The notes: generated by a model not told the origin, from the letters alone. A stretch of 64,000 bases of DNA from Chitinophaga skermanii (GCF_003259335.1 NZ_QLLL01000001.1:186001-250000); one strand, 5' to 3'; numbered from the stretch's first letter, positions 26,901 to 35,245 are shown. Program-made: numbers and translations.

Positions 26901-27513
26901 GATCATCGGTGTGTTCTTAGGCTTCGCAATATTTAAAATGGATATTTCCATCGTAATGACGGGCGTAGGTATTATGGCATTAGCCGGTATCGTAGTAAGG
27001 AATGGTATCGTATTGGTAGAATTTACCGACTTACTTGTACAACAAGGCGTGCCTGTATACGAAGCCGTAATTGAAGCAGGTAAAACCCGTATGACACCGG
27101 TATTATTAACCGCGATCGCAGCGATCTTAGGTTTGATTCCGTTGGCGGTAGGGTTGAATATCGACTTTGCTACTTTGTTCTCACACGGTAACCCGCATAT
27201 CTACTTCGGTGGTGATAACGTGGCGTTCTGGGGACCATTAGCATGGACGATGGTATTCGGTTTGATTTTCGCAACCTTCCTTACCCTGATTTTGGTACCG
27301 GTGATGTATGCAATGAACAAACGTTCAATAGATGTACTCGACCAATACGGATGGCCGCGAGCATTTAAATACGTGCCTTTCCTTGTAGTGATATTGAAAT
27401 TGTTCTTATCGAGGAAGAAAGTCGCGGAATTACACGACGAAAATTATATTTCACCTAAACCATATAACTTCTTCCCAACAGGCGAAGAGCCCCACGAAGA
27501 AGTTAATCATTAA
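23995..27513 (+). CDS. RND efflux transporter permease (HAE/AcrB type)
   Basis: 1172-residue proton-driven inner-membrane pump. The first helix (VSIYVATIIIALAGIISY) is followed by the porter loop (EQFPEVIFPQFIISSYYEG, SPEDIETLITKPIEKKL), then the TM4 motif LGIVVDDAIVVIENVHR with the paired Asp of the proton relay. The second half repeats the layout, with GIVVRNGIVLVEFTDLL. It is longer than AcrB (about 1050) because of an extra stretch near residues 500-590 that includes additional hydrophobic segments (MWIMTGVFAFIALMGY, VGNFVVFIYALIIAE), probably an extra membrane hairpin in the central loop. It is the last gene of the TetR-TolC-adaptor operon. The substrate is unknown. Confidence 0.95.
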   Translation: MKDSNKEFKPTSWSIDNKVSIYVATIIIALAGIISYMKLPKEQFPEVIFPQFIISSYYEGTSPEDIETLITKPIEKKLNAISGVKKLKSNSIQDYSMITIEFNANEDIEAARQQVREKVDEAKQDLPNDMKVAPQIIKIDVSQIPIMNVNLSGDFDLQTLKKYADEMQDRIETLNEITRVDIVGALDREIQINLDKYKMDAARISFDDVAMAVNAENKTISGGLVSVDGQKRTLSIKGEYKDPTKIQNMVIRGSSGATVYLKDIAEVKDGFKEQESYARLGGKNVITLNVIKQSGQNLIDASDKIRAITEDMKENYLPKSLEVTITADQSNSTRVTLHDLINTIIIGFILVTLILMFFMGAVNAVFVALSVPISMFIAFIIMPMYGFTLNMMVLFSFLLALGIVVDDAIVVIENVHRIFYERKDLGIVKAAKMAAGEVFLPVLSGTLTVLAPFVPLLFWPGIIGKFMFFLPVTLITTLIASLFVAYIMNPVFAVDFMDRHEGENHPKPTWNKRMWIMTGVFAFIALMGYSNSVGVGNFVVFIYALIIAERFWLGGVARKFQHNFWPKVQNAYKNILTWCLKRWRPVLILIATFGLLIFSIVLTGIRQPKVVFFPQADPNFIYAYLELPIGTDQKYTDSITHVIEDRITKVVGKNNPIVESIISNVAVGAGDPNEMDQSVQTHKGKVTVSFVEFGKRNGQSTVEYLDKIRESVKGIPGADITVEQEQGGPPTGKAINIEISGDEFDELAGTSDKLKRYLDSLQIGGVEELKSDFKSNKPEIIVNIDRERANREGISTQTIGNALRTALLGAEVSKFRDPDDDYPIMVRLKEDQRNNINTLMNLNITYRDMNMGGVIRQVPLAAVADIRYSNTYAGIKRIDQKRVVTLASNVLSGYNANEVVQQINEAVAAFPKPASVQVKMTGEQEDQAETMNFLMMAALGAFGLILMIMVVQFNSIGKPMIIFMEILFSIIGVFLGFAIFKMDISIVMTGVGIMALAGIVVRNGIVLVEFTDLLVQQGVPVYEAVIEAGKTRMTPVLLTAIAAILGLIPLAVGLNIDFATLFSHGNPHIYFGGDNVAFWGPLAWTMVFGLIFATFLTLILVPVMYAMNKRSIDVLDQYGWPRAFKYVPFLVVILKLFLSRKKVAELHDENYISPKPYNFFPTGEEPHEEVNH

Positions 27514-27718
27514 AAGATCTGTGATGCTGGATGCCTGTGGGCCACTAGTCAAATTAGAAGAAATGCAAGATGAACTAAGTGTAAACTGGTTGTAATGTTA
27601 GTAAAATACAGCACAATAAGAATACAGGAGTAAGCAGGCATTCCACATCATTCATTCGAAAAGGATTGATTATTCAATATAAAGAAACAACAGTGTAACA
27701 GTTGTAGGTTAAAAGATC

Positions 27719-27752
27719 GCCGTCACGATATCCATCGAGACGGCTTTTTTTA
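27719..27752 (+). terminator. Terminator of the RND efflux operon
   Basis: GCCGTC / GACGGC stem extended by an inner CGAT/ATCG pairing, then seven T. Confidence 0.75.
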
Positions 27753-27772
27753 TGCATAAGGTATAAAATGGG

Positions 27773-27890
27773 TATCCCAGGTACGTTTTCATCGCAGTTT
27801 ATAATATCTTCTAATGGTAGTTTAATGTTCTTTCAATGGTAAAACCGCGTTGTTGCTATATGGAGATATATTTCACATATACCTGGGATA
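27773..27890. repeat. Distant 11-bp inverted repeat
   Basis: TATCCCAGGTA (27773-27783) and its exact complement TACCTGGGATA (27880-27890), 96 bp apart. Could form a loop-out structure or be paired protein sites; no function visible. Confidence 0.4.
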
Positions 27891-28062
27891 TATATAGCAT
27901 GTTTTTCGCCATATTTTGGCAATGTGGGCAATGGTTTTTTCAAGTGCTCGGCATTTTAACTGAAATGGTTACTTGAATTACAACGCTTTAACAAGCTTGC
28001 ACGCCTAGTAACTGTTGAACATGATTTACTAATCGAGTGATTTCCAACTGTTTTCTGATTGT

Positions 28063-28128
28063 GCATCGACATGCTACCGACAGTTCTCCCACTCTCTACC
28101 GACTCTCCACCGACATTTCACCGACACA
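28063..28128. repeat. 11-bp helically phased tandem array (word nnACCGACAnn)
   Basis: Six consecutive 11-bp units with cores CGAC at 28067, 28078, 28100, 28111 and 28122 and a degenerate CCAC at 28089. Flanking bases vary while the core phase is kept exactly. Two further cores 11 bp apart follow at 28165 and 28176. Not a coding pattern (11 is not a multiple of 3) and far too short for CRISPR. Confidence 0.8.
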
Positions 28129-28130
28129 TA

Positions 28131-28237
28131 CCCAGTGTTTCTAAGGATTTAGTAAGCCCTTTACCGACAGTTTGTCGACATTTTGGGGTGTTTTCCCAGT
28201 GTTTCCAGGGGTTCAGTAAGCCTTTTGTCGACATTTT
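28131..28237. repeat. Imperfect direct repeat differing by one 11-bp unit
   Basis: Copy 1 (28131-28194) and copy 2 (28195-28237) both start CCCAGTGTTTC and contain TTCAGTAAGCC or TTTAGTAAGCC and TTGTCGACATTTT. Copy 2 lacks exactly 11 bp (one ACCGACA word), consistent with unit loss by slippage or recombination. Confidence 0.7.
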
Positions 28238-28300
28238 TCTGCTATAACCCTTGATTTTGCTCGATTTTCTTACTGTTGTTACCAGCGCAGTGATGGCAAA

Positions 28301-28400
28301 AACCGGCATTTTCCGGCATAAAGCGGCACAAACCGGCACAAAGCGGCATAATCCGGCATATTCCGGTCAAAACCGGCATAAAGCGGCACAATCCGGCACG
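28301..28400. repeat. 10-bp phased tandem array (word AACCGGCATA)
   Basis: Ten contiguous units of exactly 10 bp without a single indel. Unit types are AACCGGCATA, AAGCGGCACA, ATCCGGCATA, TTCCGGCATA and one TTCCGGTCAA. The core CGGCA is kept in nine of ten while positions 1-3 and 8-10 vary. A T tract follows. Confidence 0.85.
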
Positions 28401-28747
28401 GCATTTTTTTTCTTCGATGTGGGTACGTAATTTTGTTGTTAGAAAGGGTAACAGAAGGTAGCTAAATCATTTATAAGCCCTATAGTGGCTGTTTTTTAGG
28501 ATTGATAGTAAGGTAAATAGGTGGAAAAAGTAAGCAAGTAGCAATAATGGAAGGGGTAAAACAGGGAAAGCCAATTTTAAATTTTTACCAGTTATACAAT
28601 TGTTCTTGCAGAATTGGAAATTAGTTCAGAATTTGGAGGTCGAAAACCCAGGGAATCTGTTTTTTAGAAGATATCGTTGTTCAACCAGGATACCATCTCC
28701 AAATGGATATTGTTTTTATGTAACTTGCTGATATAAAGCAAACTCTT

Positions 28748-29536
28748 ATGCCACAGAACCATGAAATAGACTACCGCATTTACGGCGAAGAAATGCAGGT
28801 GGTTGAGATCGAATTAGACCCACAAGAAACAGTGATTGCTGAAAGTGGTAGTTTTATGATGATGAACCAGGAGATCCAAATGAGCACCTTATTTGGCGAT
28901 GGTTCAGGAGCCAGCCAAGGCTTTTTTGGAAAACTGATGTCGGCCGGCAAACGTCTTCTCACCGGTGAAAGTCTTTTTATTACAGCATTTACCAATATGG
29001 GACATGGCAAAAAATGTGTAAGTTTTGCCGCGCCTTACCCGGGTAGAATTATCCCCATGGATTTGAATTTAATGGGTGGTAAGATTATTTGCCAGAAAGA
29101 TGCATTTTTATGTGCAGCGAAAGGCGTAACGGTAGGGATCGAGTTCCAACGTAAGCTGGGTACAGGTATCTTTGGTGGTGAAGGTTTTATTATGCAGAAA
29201 TTGGAAGGTGATGGCTTAGCCTTTGTACATGCCGGTGGTATGGTAATTGAGAAAGAGCTGATGCCTGGTGAAGTGTTGAAAATTGATACCGGTTGCGTGG
29301 TAGCTTACACGCAGAACGTAGATTTTGATATTGAATTTATAAGAGGCATTAAGAATATGGTATTTGGCGGGGAAGGATTATTCTTTGCCGTGTTAAGAGG
29401 TCCGGGTAAAGTGTGGATTCAATCGTTGCCAATCAGCCGTTTAGCGAGCCGTATTGTGGCAATGAGTGGTCCTGGTGGTAGAAAAGAGGAAGGCAGTATT
29501 TTGGGCGGATTAGGTAATTTATTGGATGGAGATTGA
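28748..29536 (+). CDS. TIGR00266/AIM24 family protein
   Basis: 262 residues of beta-rich sequence typical of the AIM24/TIGR00266 family: start [19 protein letters not shown], then [19 protein letters not shown], then [21 protein letters not shown] and [19 protein letters not shown], ending GGLGNLL. The fold is a duplicated beta-helix-like domain. The mitochondrial homologue AIM24 affects cristae; the bacterial role is unknown, with no catalytic motif. No signal peptide. It sits alone on the plus strand, with kynureninase 206 bp downstream. Confidence 0.9.
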   Translation: MPQNHEIDYRIYGEEMQVVEIELDPQETVIAESGSFMMMNQEIQMSTLFGDGSGASQGFFGKLMSAGKRLLTGESLFITAFTNMGHGKKCVSFAAPYPGRIIPMDLNLMGGKIICQKDAFLCAAKGVTVGIEFQRKLGTGIFGGEGFIMQKLEGDGLAFVHAGGMVIEKELMPGEVLKIDTGCVVAYTQNVDFDIEFIRGIKNMVFGGEGLFFAVLRGPGKVWIQSLPISRLASRIVAMSGPGGRKEEGSILGGLGNLLDGD

Positions 29537-29742
29537 TGAAAAAAATTCTTTCAAAGAAAGGAATATAATCTTATCTTTATTAAACCGGTAAACCGACGAT
29601 GAAAAACAGAGGTCAAACCCCGTTATGTAATTACTTTATATTATCAGCGTTTAGTCAGAGACAATAGAGAGAAAAATCAATCCATAATTAAAAGATAGAG
29701 ATAAGGACCAACCAACGTGGCTTATCGAGCAGCCGAAACACT

Positions 29743-31023
29743 ATGTATTCATTTGAAGCAACCTTGTCGTTTGCACAGCAAGAGGACGGGAAAGACGAGT
29801 TAAGCAAGTTTAAGCAGGAGTTTTATTTCCCACAGCGTAATGGAAAAGACGCCATTTATTTTTGTGGCAATTCTTTAGGATTACAGCCTAAAACAGTAGA
29901 AGCTGCAATAGCACAAGAATTGAGAGATTGGCAGGATTGTGCTGTAGAAGGTTATTGGAAAGCGAAAAACCCGTGGTTATTCTACCAAACATCCATGAGG
30001 CCAGTATTGGCAGAGATAATGGGTGCGAAGGAAATGGAAATCTCGGTGATGAATACACTTACGGTGAACTTACATTTTATGATGTTAAGTTTCTACCGGC
30101 CAACAAAAACAAGGTACAAGGTGTTAATGGAAGCAGGGGCCTTTCCGAGCGACCAATACGCTGTAGAAACCCAGGTTAGGCACCATGGATTTGACCCAAA
30201 CACCGCAATTATAGAAATAAGTCCTAGGCCAGGCGAGCATTTGCTGCGAACCGAGGATATTTTGCAAATAATTAACGAACATAATGAATCAATTGCTGTA
30301 ATATTGCTGGGAGGCATAAATTACTATACCGGCCAGTTATACGATATAGCAACCATTACGGCAGCAGCCCATAAAGTAGGCGCTATGGCAGGTTTCGATC
30401 TTGCCCATGTAGCCGGGAACGTACCGATGGAATTGCATAAATGGAATGTTGATTTTGCAGTTTGGTGTTCTTATAAATATTTAAATGGAGGCCCAGGCGC
30501 TGTAGGTGGCGCTTATGTTAACGAGAAACATGCAGCCGACAGGGAGTATCCCCGTTTAGGAGGCTGGTGGGGAAATGAAGAAAGTACCCGCTTTAAAATG
30601 GAAAAAGGATTTATACCAAAAGCAGCCGCAGAAGGATGGCAAATGAGTACAGCCCAAGTTTTTAATATGGTATCCCTAAAAGCATCGCTGGAACTATTTA
30701 AAGCTGCCGGTATTCAAAAGTTGAAAGAAAAAAGTGTCCGGTTAACCAACTACCTGGAGTTTCTTCTACAACAAGTGAAAGGAATAAATTTTGAAATAAT
30801 TACACCTAAAAATTGTAATGAACGAGGCGCTCAATTATCTTTGCTCTTCAACGAGGCTGGTAAAGAAATTCACCAACAACTAACAGACGCAGGTATAATT
30901 GTCGATTGGCGGGAACCCGGTGTAATCAGGGTTGCTCCAACGCCTATGTATAATTCATATGAAGATGTTTTTCATTTTTATGAAATCATCGCAAATATTG
31001 CTTCAAAACGCTTAATTAAGTAA
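29743..31023 (+). CDS. kynU: Kynureninase
   Basis: PLP enzyme that cleaves kynurenine or 3-hydroxykynurenine to anthranilate or 3-hydroxyanthranilate plus alanine. 426 residues, the usual length. The N-terminal IYFCGNSLGLQPKTV and MNTLTVNLHFMMLSFYRP are family hallmarks. The PLP lysine is in WCSYKYLNGGPGAVGGAYV (K245), and GGWWGNEESTRFKM follows. The end DWREPGVIRVAPTPMYNSY is diagnostic. No other kynurenine-pathway gene is in the window. The next gene begins 1 bp after the stop, so the two are co-transcribed and possibly translationally coupled. Confidence 0.97.
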   Translation: MYSFEATLSFAQQEDGKDELSKFKQEFYFPQRNGKDAIYFCGNSLGLQPKTVEAAIAQELRDWQDCAVEGYWKAKNPWLFYQTSMRPVLAEIMGAKEMEISVMNTLTVNLHFMMLSFYRPTKTRYKVLMEAGAFPSDQYAVETQVRHHGFDPNTAIIEISPRPGEHLLRTEDILQIINEHNESIAVILLGGINYYTGQLYDIATITAAAHKVGAMAGFDLAHVAGNVPMELHKWNVDFAVWCSYKYLNGGPGAVGGAYVNEKHAADREYPRLGGWWGNEESTRFKMEKGFIPKAAAEGWQMSTAQVFNMVSLKASLELFKAAGIQKLKEKSVRLTNYLEFLLQQVKGINFEIITPKNCNERGAQLSLLFNEAGKEIHQQLTDAGIIVDWREPGVIRVAPTPMYNSYEDVFHFYEIIANIASKRLIK

Positions 31024-31024
31024 G

Positions 31025-32323
31025 ATGAACTTTGAGAGAAACGAACGCCCCCGAAAGTACTCTTCTCCTGACTTCAACAGAGAACAACAAGAACCCAACA
31101 AAGACCGGGATGGCGGTTTTAACAGAAAATCCGAATTCGACAAAGATCAAGACCGCGGTTTTAACCGTGATCGTGACGGCGGCGACAGAGGCTACAACCG
31201 TGGCGACAGAGATGGCGGTGGTGGCGGATATAGCCGTGACTCAAATGGCGGATTTAGACAAGGTGGCGGCGGATACGGCCGTGACCGAGATAATGGTGGT
31301 GGCTACGGCGACAGAGGTGGCTATGGCCGCGACAGAGATGGCGGCGGTGGCTACGGCGGCGGTGGACGCGATCGCGATGGCGGCGGATACAACCGCGGCG
31401 GTGGTTACGGAGATCGTGACTACAACCGAGGTGGTGGCGACCGTGATGGCGGCGGCGGATACAACCGTGGCGGCGGTGGAGGCGGCTACAACCGAGGCGA
31501 CAGAGACGGTGGCGGAGGCTACGGTCGTGATCGCGACGGTGGTGGCGGTGGCTACAATCGCGGCGGTGGCGGCGGCTACAATCGTGGTGGCGACAGAGAC
31601 GGCGGCGGCGGTTACAACCGTGGCGGCGGTGGTGGTTACAACCGCGGTGGCGGTGGTGGCGGCTACAACCGTGGCGGTGGCGGCGGCGGTCAAAGACGTC
31701 CTAGCGGTGGTGGTTTCAGAAATACACGCCCTCCTAGACCAGAAAACAAAATCTACTTTATTGCCCTCTTGCCAACTGCTGAAGTAGGTAAAGAGATCAT
31801 TAAAATAAAGCAAGAATTTGCAGAAGCATACGGTCCAATGTATGCTTTGAAAGTTCTTCCACACATTACTTTGCAAGTACCTTTCACAGCTGATCCTAGC
31901 TTAGAAAGAGCTTTCTGTGATGAGTTGACTGAATTCGCGAAAACGCAAGCACCATTCGAAGTAGGCTTAAATGGCTACGGCACCTTCCCGAATAAACAAA
32001 ACCGCGTTTTGTTTATCAACGTAGAGAAGAGTGAAGAAATGAGCGCTATGCACCGCCAATTAATCAACTTCTTACGTAAAGAATTTGGCTTCAGTACTAT
32101 GTTAGCCCGTACAGGCTTTACTCCGCACGTTACCGTTGCGTTTAAAGACTTGGAAGATGCTCAATTCGAAAAAGCATGGCCAGAGTACGAAAACAAAGAG
32201 TACAAAGCTTCTTTCAAAGTAAGCAACCTTTACTTCCTCCGCCACAACGGCAAATCTTGGGAAGTATTACAAAAATGTAAATTAGGCGGCGGTACGACTA
32301 CACCTACACCTCCACAAGAGTAA
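31025..32323 (+). CDS. RGG-repeat protein with C-terminal 2H phosphodiesterase (2'-5' RNA ligase-like) domain
   Basis: 432 residues in two parts. Residues 1 to about 238 are low complexity: blocks of GGYNRGG, RDRDGGG and GGGGG, rich in Gly, Arg, Asp, Tyr and Asn, with almost no hydrophobic aliphatic residues. Residues 243-415 form a 2H phosphoesterase domain: IYFIALLP at the start, then two HxTx motifs, HITL (H280, T282) and HVTV (H368, T370), the catalytic pair of the LigT/ThpR superfamily that acts on 2',3'-cyclic or 2'-5' RNA phosphates. RGG and Tyr-rich regions bind RNA and promote phase separation in eukaryotic proteins such as FUS. The start 1 bp after kynU suggests coupling. No signal peptide, so cytoplasmic. 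Function in the cell is inferred, not shown. Confidence 0.88.
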   Translation: MNFERNERPRKYSSPDFNREQQEPNKDRDGGFNRKSEFDKDQDRGFNRDRDGGDRGYNRGDRDGGGGGYSRDSNGGFRQGGGGYGRDRDNGGGYGDRGGYGRDRDGGGGYGGGGRDRDGGGYNRGGGYGDRDYNRGGGDRDGGGGYNRGGGGGGYNRGDRDGGGGYGRDRDGGGGGYNRGGGGGYNRGGDRDGGGGYNRGGGGGYNRGGGGGGYNRGGGGGGQRRPSGGGFRNTRPPRPENKIYFIALLPTAEVGKEIIKIKQEFAEAYGPMYALKVLPHITLQVPFTADPSLERAFCDELTEFAKTQAPFEVGLNGYGTFPNKQNRVLFINVEKSEEMSAMHRQLINFLRKEFGFSTMLARTGFTPHVTVAFKDLEDAQFEKAWPEYENKEYKASFKVSNLYFLRHNGKSWEVLQKCKLGGGTTTPTPPQE

Positions 32324-32356
32324 TCGTATTCCACTTTACATGATATTATCATCAAT

Positions 32357-32380
32357 GCCTCGGTAGCAATACCGGGGCTT
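32357..32380 (+). terminator. Weak hairpin after the RGG-2H gene
   Basis: GCCTCGGTA / TACCGGGGC (one G-T pair) with a 4-nt loop; the T run after it is poor. Confidence 0.4.
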
Positions 32381-32599
32381 TGGTGTTTGTAGGGAGAATG
32401 TTTGAACATACCAACTAACTGGCAAATACAATCCCGCCTTGCTAGAAATAGTACTAAAAAGAAGGTATAGAAAAAAACATAGGCCATATGTTAACCTATA
32501 TTCTACACATAGCATCACGAAGGAAGGTGAATTGATAAAACCGTATATAACACAAGTATAAAAAGAGGAAGGGTAAACAACCAAGCGTCAACTATTCCC

Positions 32600-35224
32600 T
32601 TAAAACAACACCTTATACCCACCATAAGGAAACATCCCCATTTGGTAAGCTGTATGCTGCTCGCGTTCATAATAGTAATACACATTTCCAAACTCGTTCC
32701 GGGTATTCAATAAATTATCGATGGCGATAAAGAAATGGTGACTCACATGTGGGCGATTCAAACGGTAGCTTACTTTAATATCAACGCGAGAATAATCCTT
32801 GTAACGATGTTCATAAAACCCATCATCCTTAATCACTAATTCGTTCTTTGCCCGCGATGCTTCCACATCAATCGGTAAGTCTCGCCTATTGCCCGATTGC
32901 AAAATGCGAAGATCCACGCTTAATGCGTTTTTCTTCTTGTAGCCAAGAGGATATTCCCAGCCACCGGCAAGGTTAACAATGTAATTGCCATTGTACAAAG
33001 TATTGTACCACTTCCCATTAGGTGCTAAGTAATGCGCATTGTATAAGCTAGTGGTGAAAAGGAAGTAGGTATTTTTATGTAAGAATTTCTCTATGGTAAA
33101 TTCAATCCCGTAGTTCTCCCCTTTCCCTTTATTCACAAGCGTATCGGGTACATACTCGTTATACCCTGCCCCATCGTTTAATGCAGAATAGAAGCCCGGG
33201 CTAGCAGAAATAGGAATGTTAAAATGCTGTTGGAAATAAGTCTCCGTTTTAAAACGCCAGTACTTCGAGAAGGAATAATCATAGCCTACAACGTAGTGAT
33301 TGCTGGCCGAGAATTTCAAATCCCGGTTGGCTGGTGTATACACTTGCGATTCCTTGTTGTAATTGCGGTTAATATACATGTACACCGGCTGCGCTTGGTG
33401 ATGTAAGCCATATCCCAGTTTCAACTTGCTCCTAGTATTAAAAGCATACTCCGCCGAAAAGCGCGGATCGAGACCCTGTGTACGGTTATAAAACAGTTGT
33501 TGATAATGTAAGCCCGTGTTAAAAGTAAGCTTTGGAATGGGCTTATATTGCCAATGTACAAAACCTTGCAATAAATTCACCATCGCCAGCTGGTCGATAT
33601 TCAACGAGTACAAAGGGATGTTCTTATCCTGCAAATTACGCAGGTAATAATTGTAAGATTTCCTACTGAAAGTAATACCCGATTTAACCAAGTTCTTTTG
33701 ATCTGCTTTATGTGTTAGCTGGTACGACATGGTAAGGCCCTTTTCCTTGAAGTCGCCTACATATTCTCGTAACGTTTCTTTACCAGGTTGATTAATATCG
33801 CGGGTAGAAGTAATGGCACTCGTGCTGAAGGAAGTTATTACTTGGCCATATGTTTTCGGGGAATAATAATGTTCATAACGCATTCCCAACACACCTACAT
33901 CACTGCGGAAGAAACCGTACGTTTTCACCAAGGGGTGGCTCAATTGACTCATATCTTTCTCTTCGTCTTCAAACAATACCTTGCTCTTTCCTCCCATACC
34001 AAACACAACAAATTTATCGTTGAACTTGCCAGGAAAGTTGAGCTTAAATGTAATATCATTGAACCTAGGTACACCGTCTACTGTAAGATCCACACCAAAC
34101 TTCTTAATAAAGTCAAAGTTCAACATACGGGCACCTATTAAGTAAGAGCTCCCCTGTGCTTTATCTAATGGTCCTTCTGCATTAAATTCTATCCCGCTTA
34201 GGCCTATTTGCCCATTAAATTCATGCTTTAAATTATTCCCAGTACGCAACCGGATATCAAAAGCCGACGATATTTTATTGCCATATTCGGCCGGCATGGC
34301 ACTCGTAATAAAATCCGAATTGGCGATGAGGTTATTGTTAAGTACGCTAAATACACCCCCGCTGGTATTGATGTACGTGTAATGGTTAGGATTAGGAATA
34401 TCCACACCTTCCAATCGCCACAACATCCCGAACGAGTTATTACCCCGTACAATAATGTCGTTGTTTAAATCATTCATATTGGTAACGCCCGCGTAGTTAG
34501 AAGCCATACGGCTAGGGTCGCTACGGGTACCGGCAAAACGGTTGGCCTCTTCAACCGATAACATCCTGGCGCTAACGATGGCTAGGGGGTTAATGGTTTT
34601 GTCTTTTTCTACCTGTGTTCCCCTAATCATGAATTCTTTCGCTGTAATCACATCTTCTTCCAGGCTTACATTCAGCATGGTTTGCTTTCCGGCCATGAAC
34701 AATACTGCTGGCAGGGTAACCGGTTTGTAGCCTATACATCGCACGGTAATGTCTTGCCTGCCCAGCGGGATATTATTCAGTTTGAATTGCCCTTCCCCGT
34801 TTGAAACAGTACCAATGTTGGGTTGGGATTGAAGGAAGATGGTAACCCCGGGAATGGGGGTGCGCATGTTTTTATCGGTTACTACGCCTACAATGGCTTG
34901 TGTATAAGCTTCGGTTTTGACGAGTAATATTTGCGACGACACTTCTTTCCAGGTAACGTCGGTGCTAGAGAAAAGTCGACCCAGGACTACTTGCAACGAT
35001 TCTTCACGGGCGCGCAAATTCACTACCTTTTTTAAAGGAATGTTTTGCGAGATGTAGGAGAATGGTATTTGATAACGTTGTTGTATATCAATTAATACTG
35101 ATTCCAAGGAGCTGTTGGCATAATCCACAGTTACCTTTCTACTAAGCATTGTTTGCGCTTGGATAGCAATACTAAAAGAACACATCCACACTACCAGCCA
35201 TGAAAAGAATGCGCGTAGCCTCAT
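32600..35224 (-). CDS. TonB-dependent receptor with STN and carboxypeptidase-like N-terminal domains
   Basis: 874-residue outer-membrane receptor. Signal peptide at residues 1-24. An STN domain follows at about 30-95 (LESVLIDIQQRYQIPFSYIS), the part that signals to a FecR anti-sigma factor. Then a carboxypeptidase-regulatory-like domain (VVTDKNMRTPIPGVTIFLQ), the plug (NNDIIVRGNNSFGMLWRLEG and ANSDFITSAMPAEYGNKISS) and a barrel ending in F. The FecR and sigma genes lie directly upstream on the same strand, as expected for surface signalling. No SusD partner is adjacent, so the ligand may be a metal complex or peptide rather than a glycan. Confidence 0.94.
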   Translation of the reverse strand: MRLRAFFSWLVVWMCSFSIAIQAQTMLSRKVTVDYANSSLESVLIDIQQRYQIPFSYISQNIPLKKVVNLRAREESLQVVLGRLFSSTDVTWKEVSSQILLVKTEAYTQAIVGVVTDKNMRTPIPGVTIFLQSQPNIGTVSNGEGQFKLNNIPLGRQDITVRCIGYKPVTLPAVLFMAGKQTMLNVSLEEDVITAKEFMIRGTQVEKDKTINPLAIVSARMLSVEEANRFAGTRSDPSRMASNYAGVTNMNDLNNDIIVRGNNSFGMLWRLEGVDIPNPNHYTYINTSGGVFSVLNNNLIANSDFITSAMPAEYGNKISSAFDIRLRTGNNLKHEFNGQIGLSGIEFNAEGPLDKAQGSSYLIGARMLNFDFIKKFGVDLTVDGVPRFNDITFKLNFPGKFNDKFVVFGMGGKSKVLFEDEEKDMSQLSHPLVKTYGFFRSDVGVLGMRYEHYYSPKTYGQVITSFSTSAITSTRDINQPGKETLREYVGDFKEKGLTMSYQLTHKADQKNLVKSGITFSRKSYNYYLRNLQDKNIPLYSLNIDQLAMVNLLQGFVHWQYKPIPKLTFNTGLHYQQLFYNRTQGLDPRFSAEYAFNTRSKLKLGYGLHHQAQPVYMYINRNYNKESQVYTPANRDLKFSASNHYVVGYDYSFSKYWRFKTETYFQQHFNIPISASPGFYSALNDGAGYNEYVPDTLVNKGKGENYGIEFTIEKFLHKNTYFLFTTSLYNAHYLAPNGKWYNTLYNGNYIVNLAGGWEYPLGYKKKNALSVDLRILQSGNRRDLPIDVEASRAKNELVIKDDGFYEHRYKDYSRVDIKVSYRLNRPHVSHHFFIAIDNLLNTRNEFGNVYYYYEREQHTAYQMGMFPYGGYKVLF

Positions 35225-35245
35225 GGGGTTGTTGAGTGTAAAAAT

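Larger units (their letters stand above)
27514..28747. other. Gene-free interval with repeat arrays
   Basis: 1.2 kb with no credible gene. In order it holds a terminator for the RND operon, a distant 11-bp inverted repeat (27773-27783 with 27880-27890), an 11-bp phased array with a partial 64-bp duplication, a 10-bp phased array, and about 340 bp of featureless AT-rich sequence before the AIM24 gene. The one sizeable open frame (28059-28247) is made of array words and is not believed to be a gene. Confidence 0.7.

Noticed and set aside
28059..28247. Open frame of 62 codons inside the 11-bp array
   Set aside because: It consists of array words (Pro/Ser/Thr-rich); the 11-bp period is not codon-compatible and there is no sign of a real start.
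28063..28400. CRISPR array
   Set aside because: Repeat periods are 10 and 11 bp with no spacers of 25-40 bp and no cas genes.
31032..31787. Second plus-strand open frame (251 codons) over the RGG region
   Set aside because: Ala/Val/Thr-only composition is the shifted reading of GGC-type repeats; a shadow.
31241..31876. Minus-strand open frame (211 codons) over the RGG region
   Set aside because: Antisense reading of the same repeats with a near-homopolymeric Ala/Thr/Val composition.
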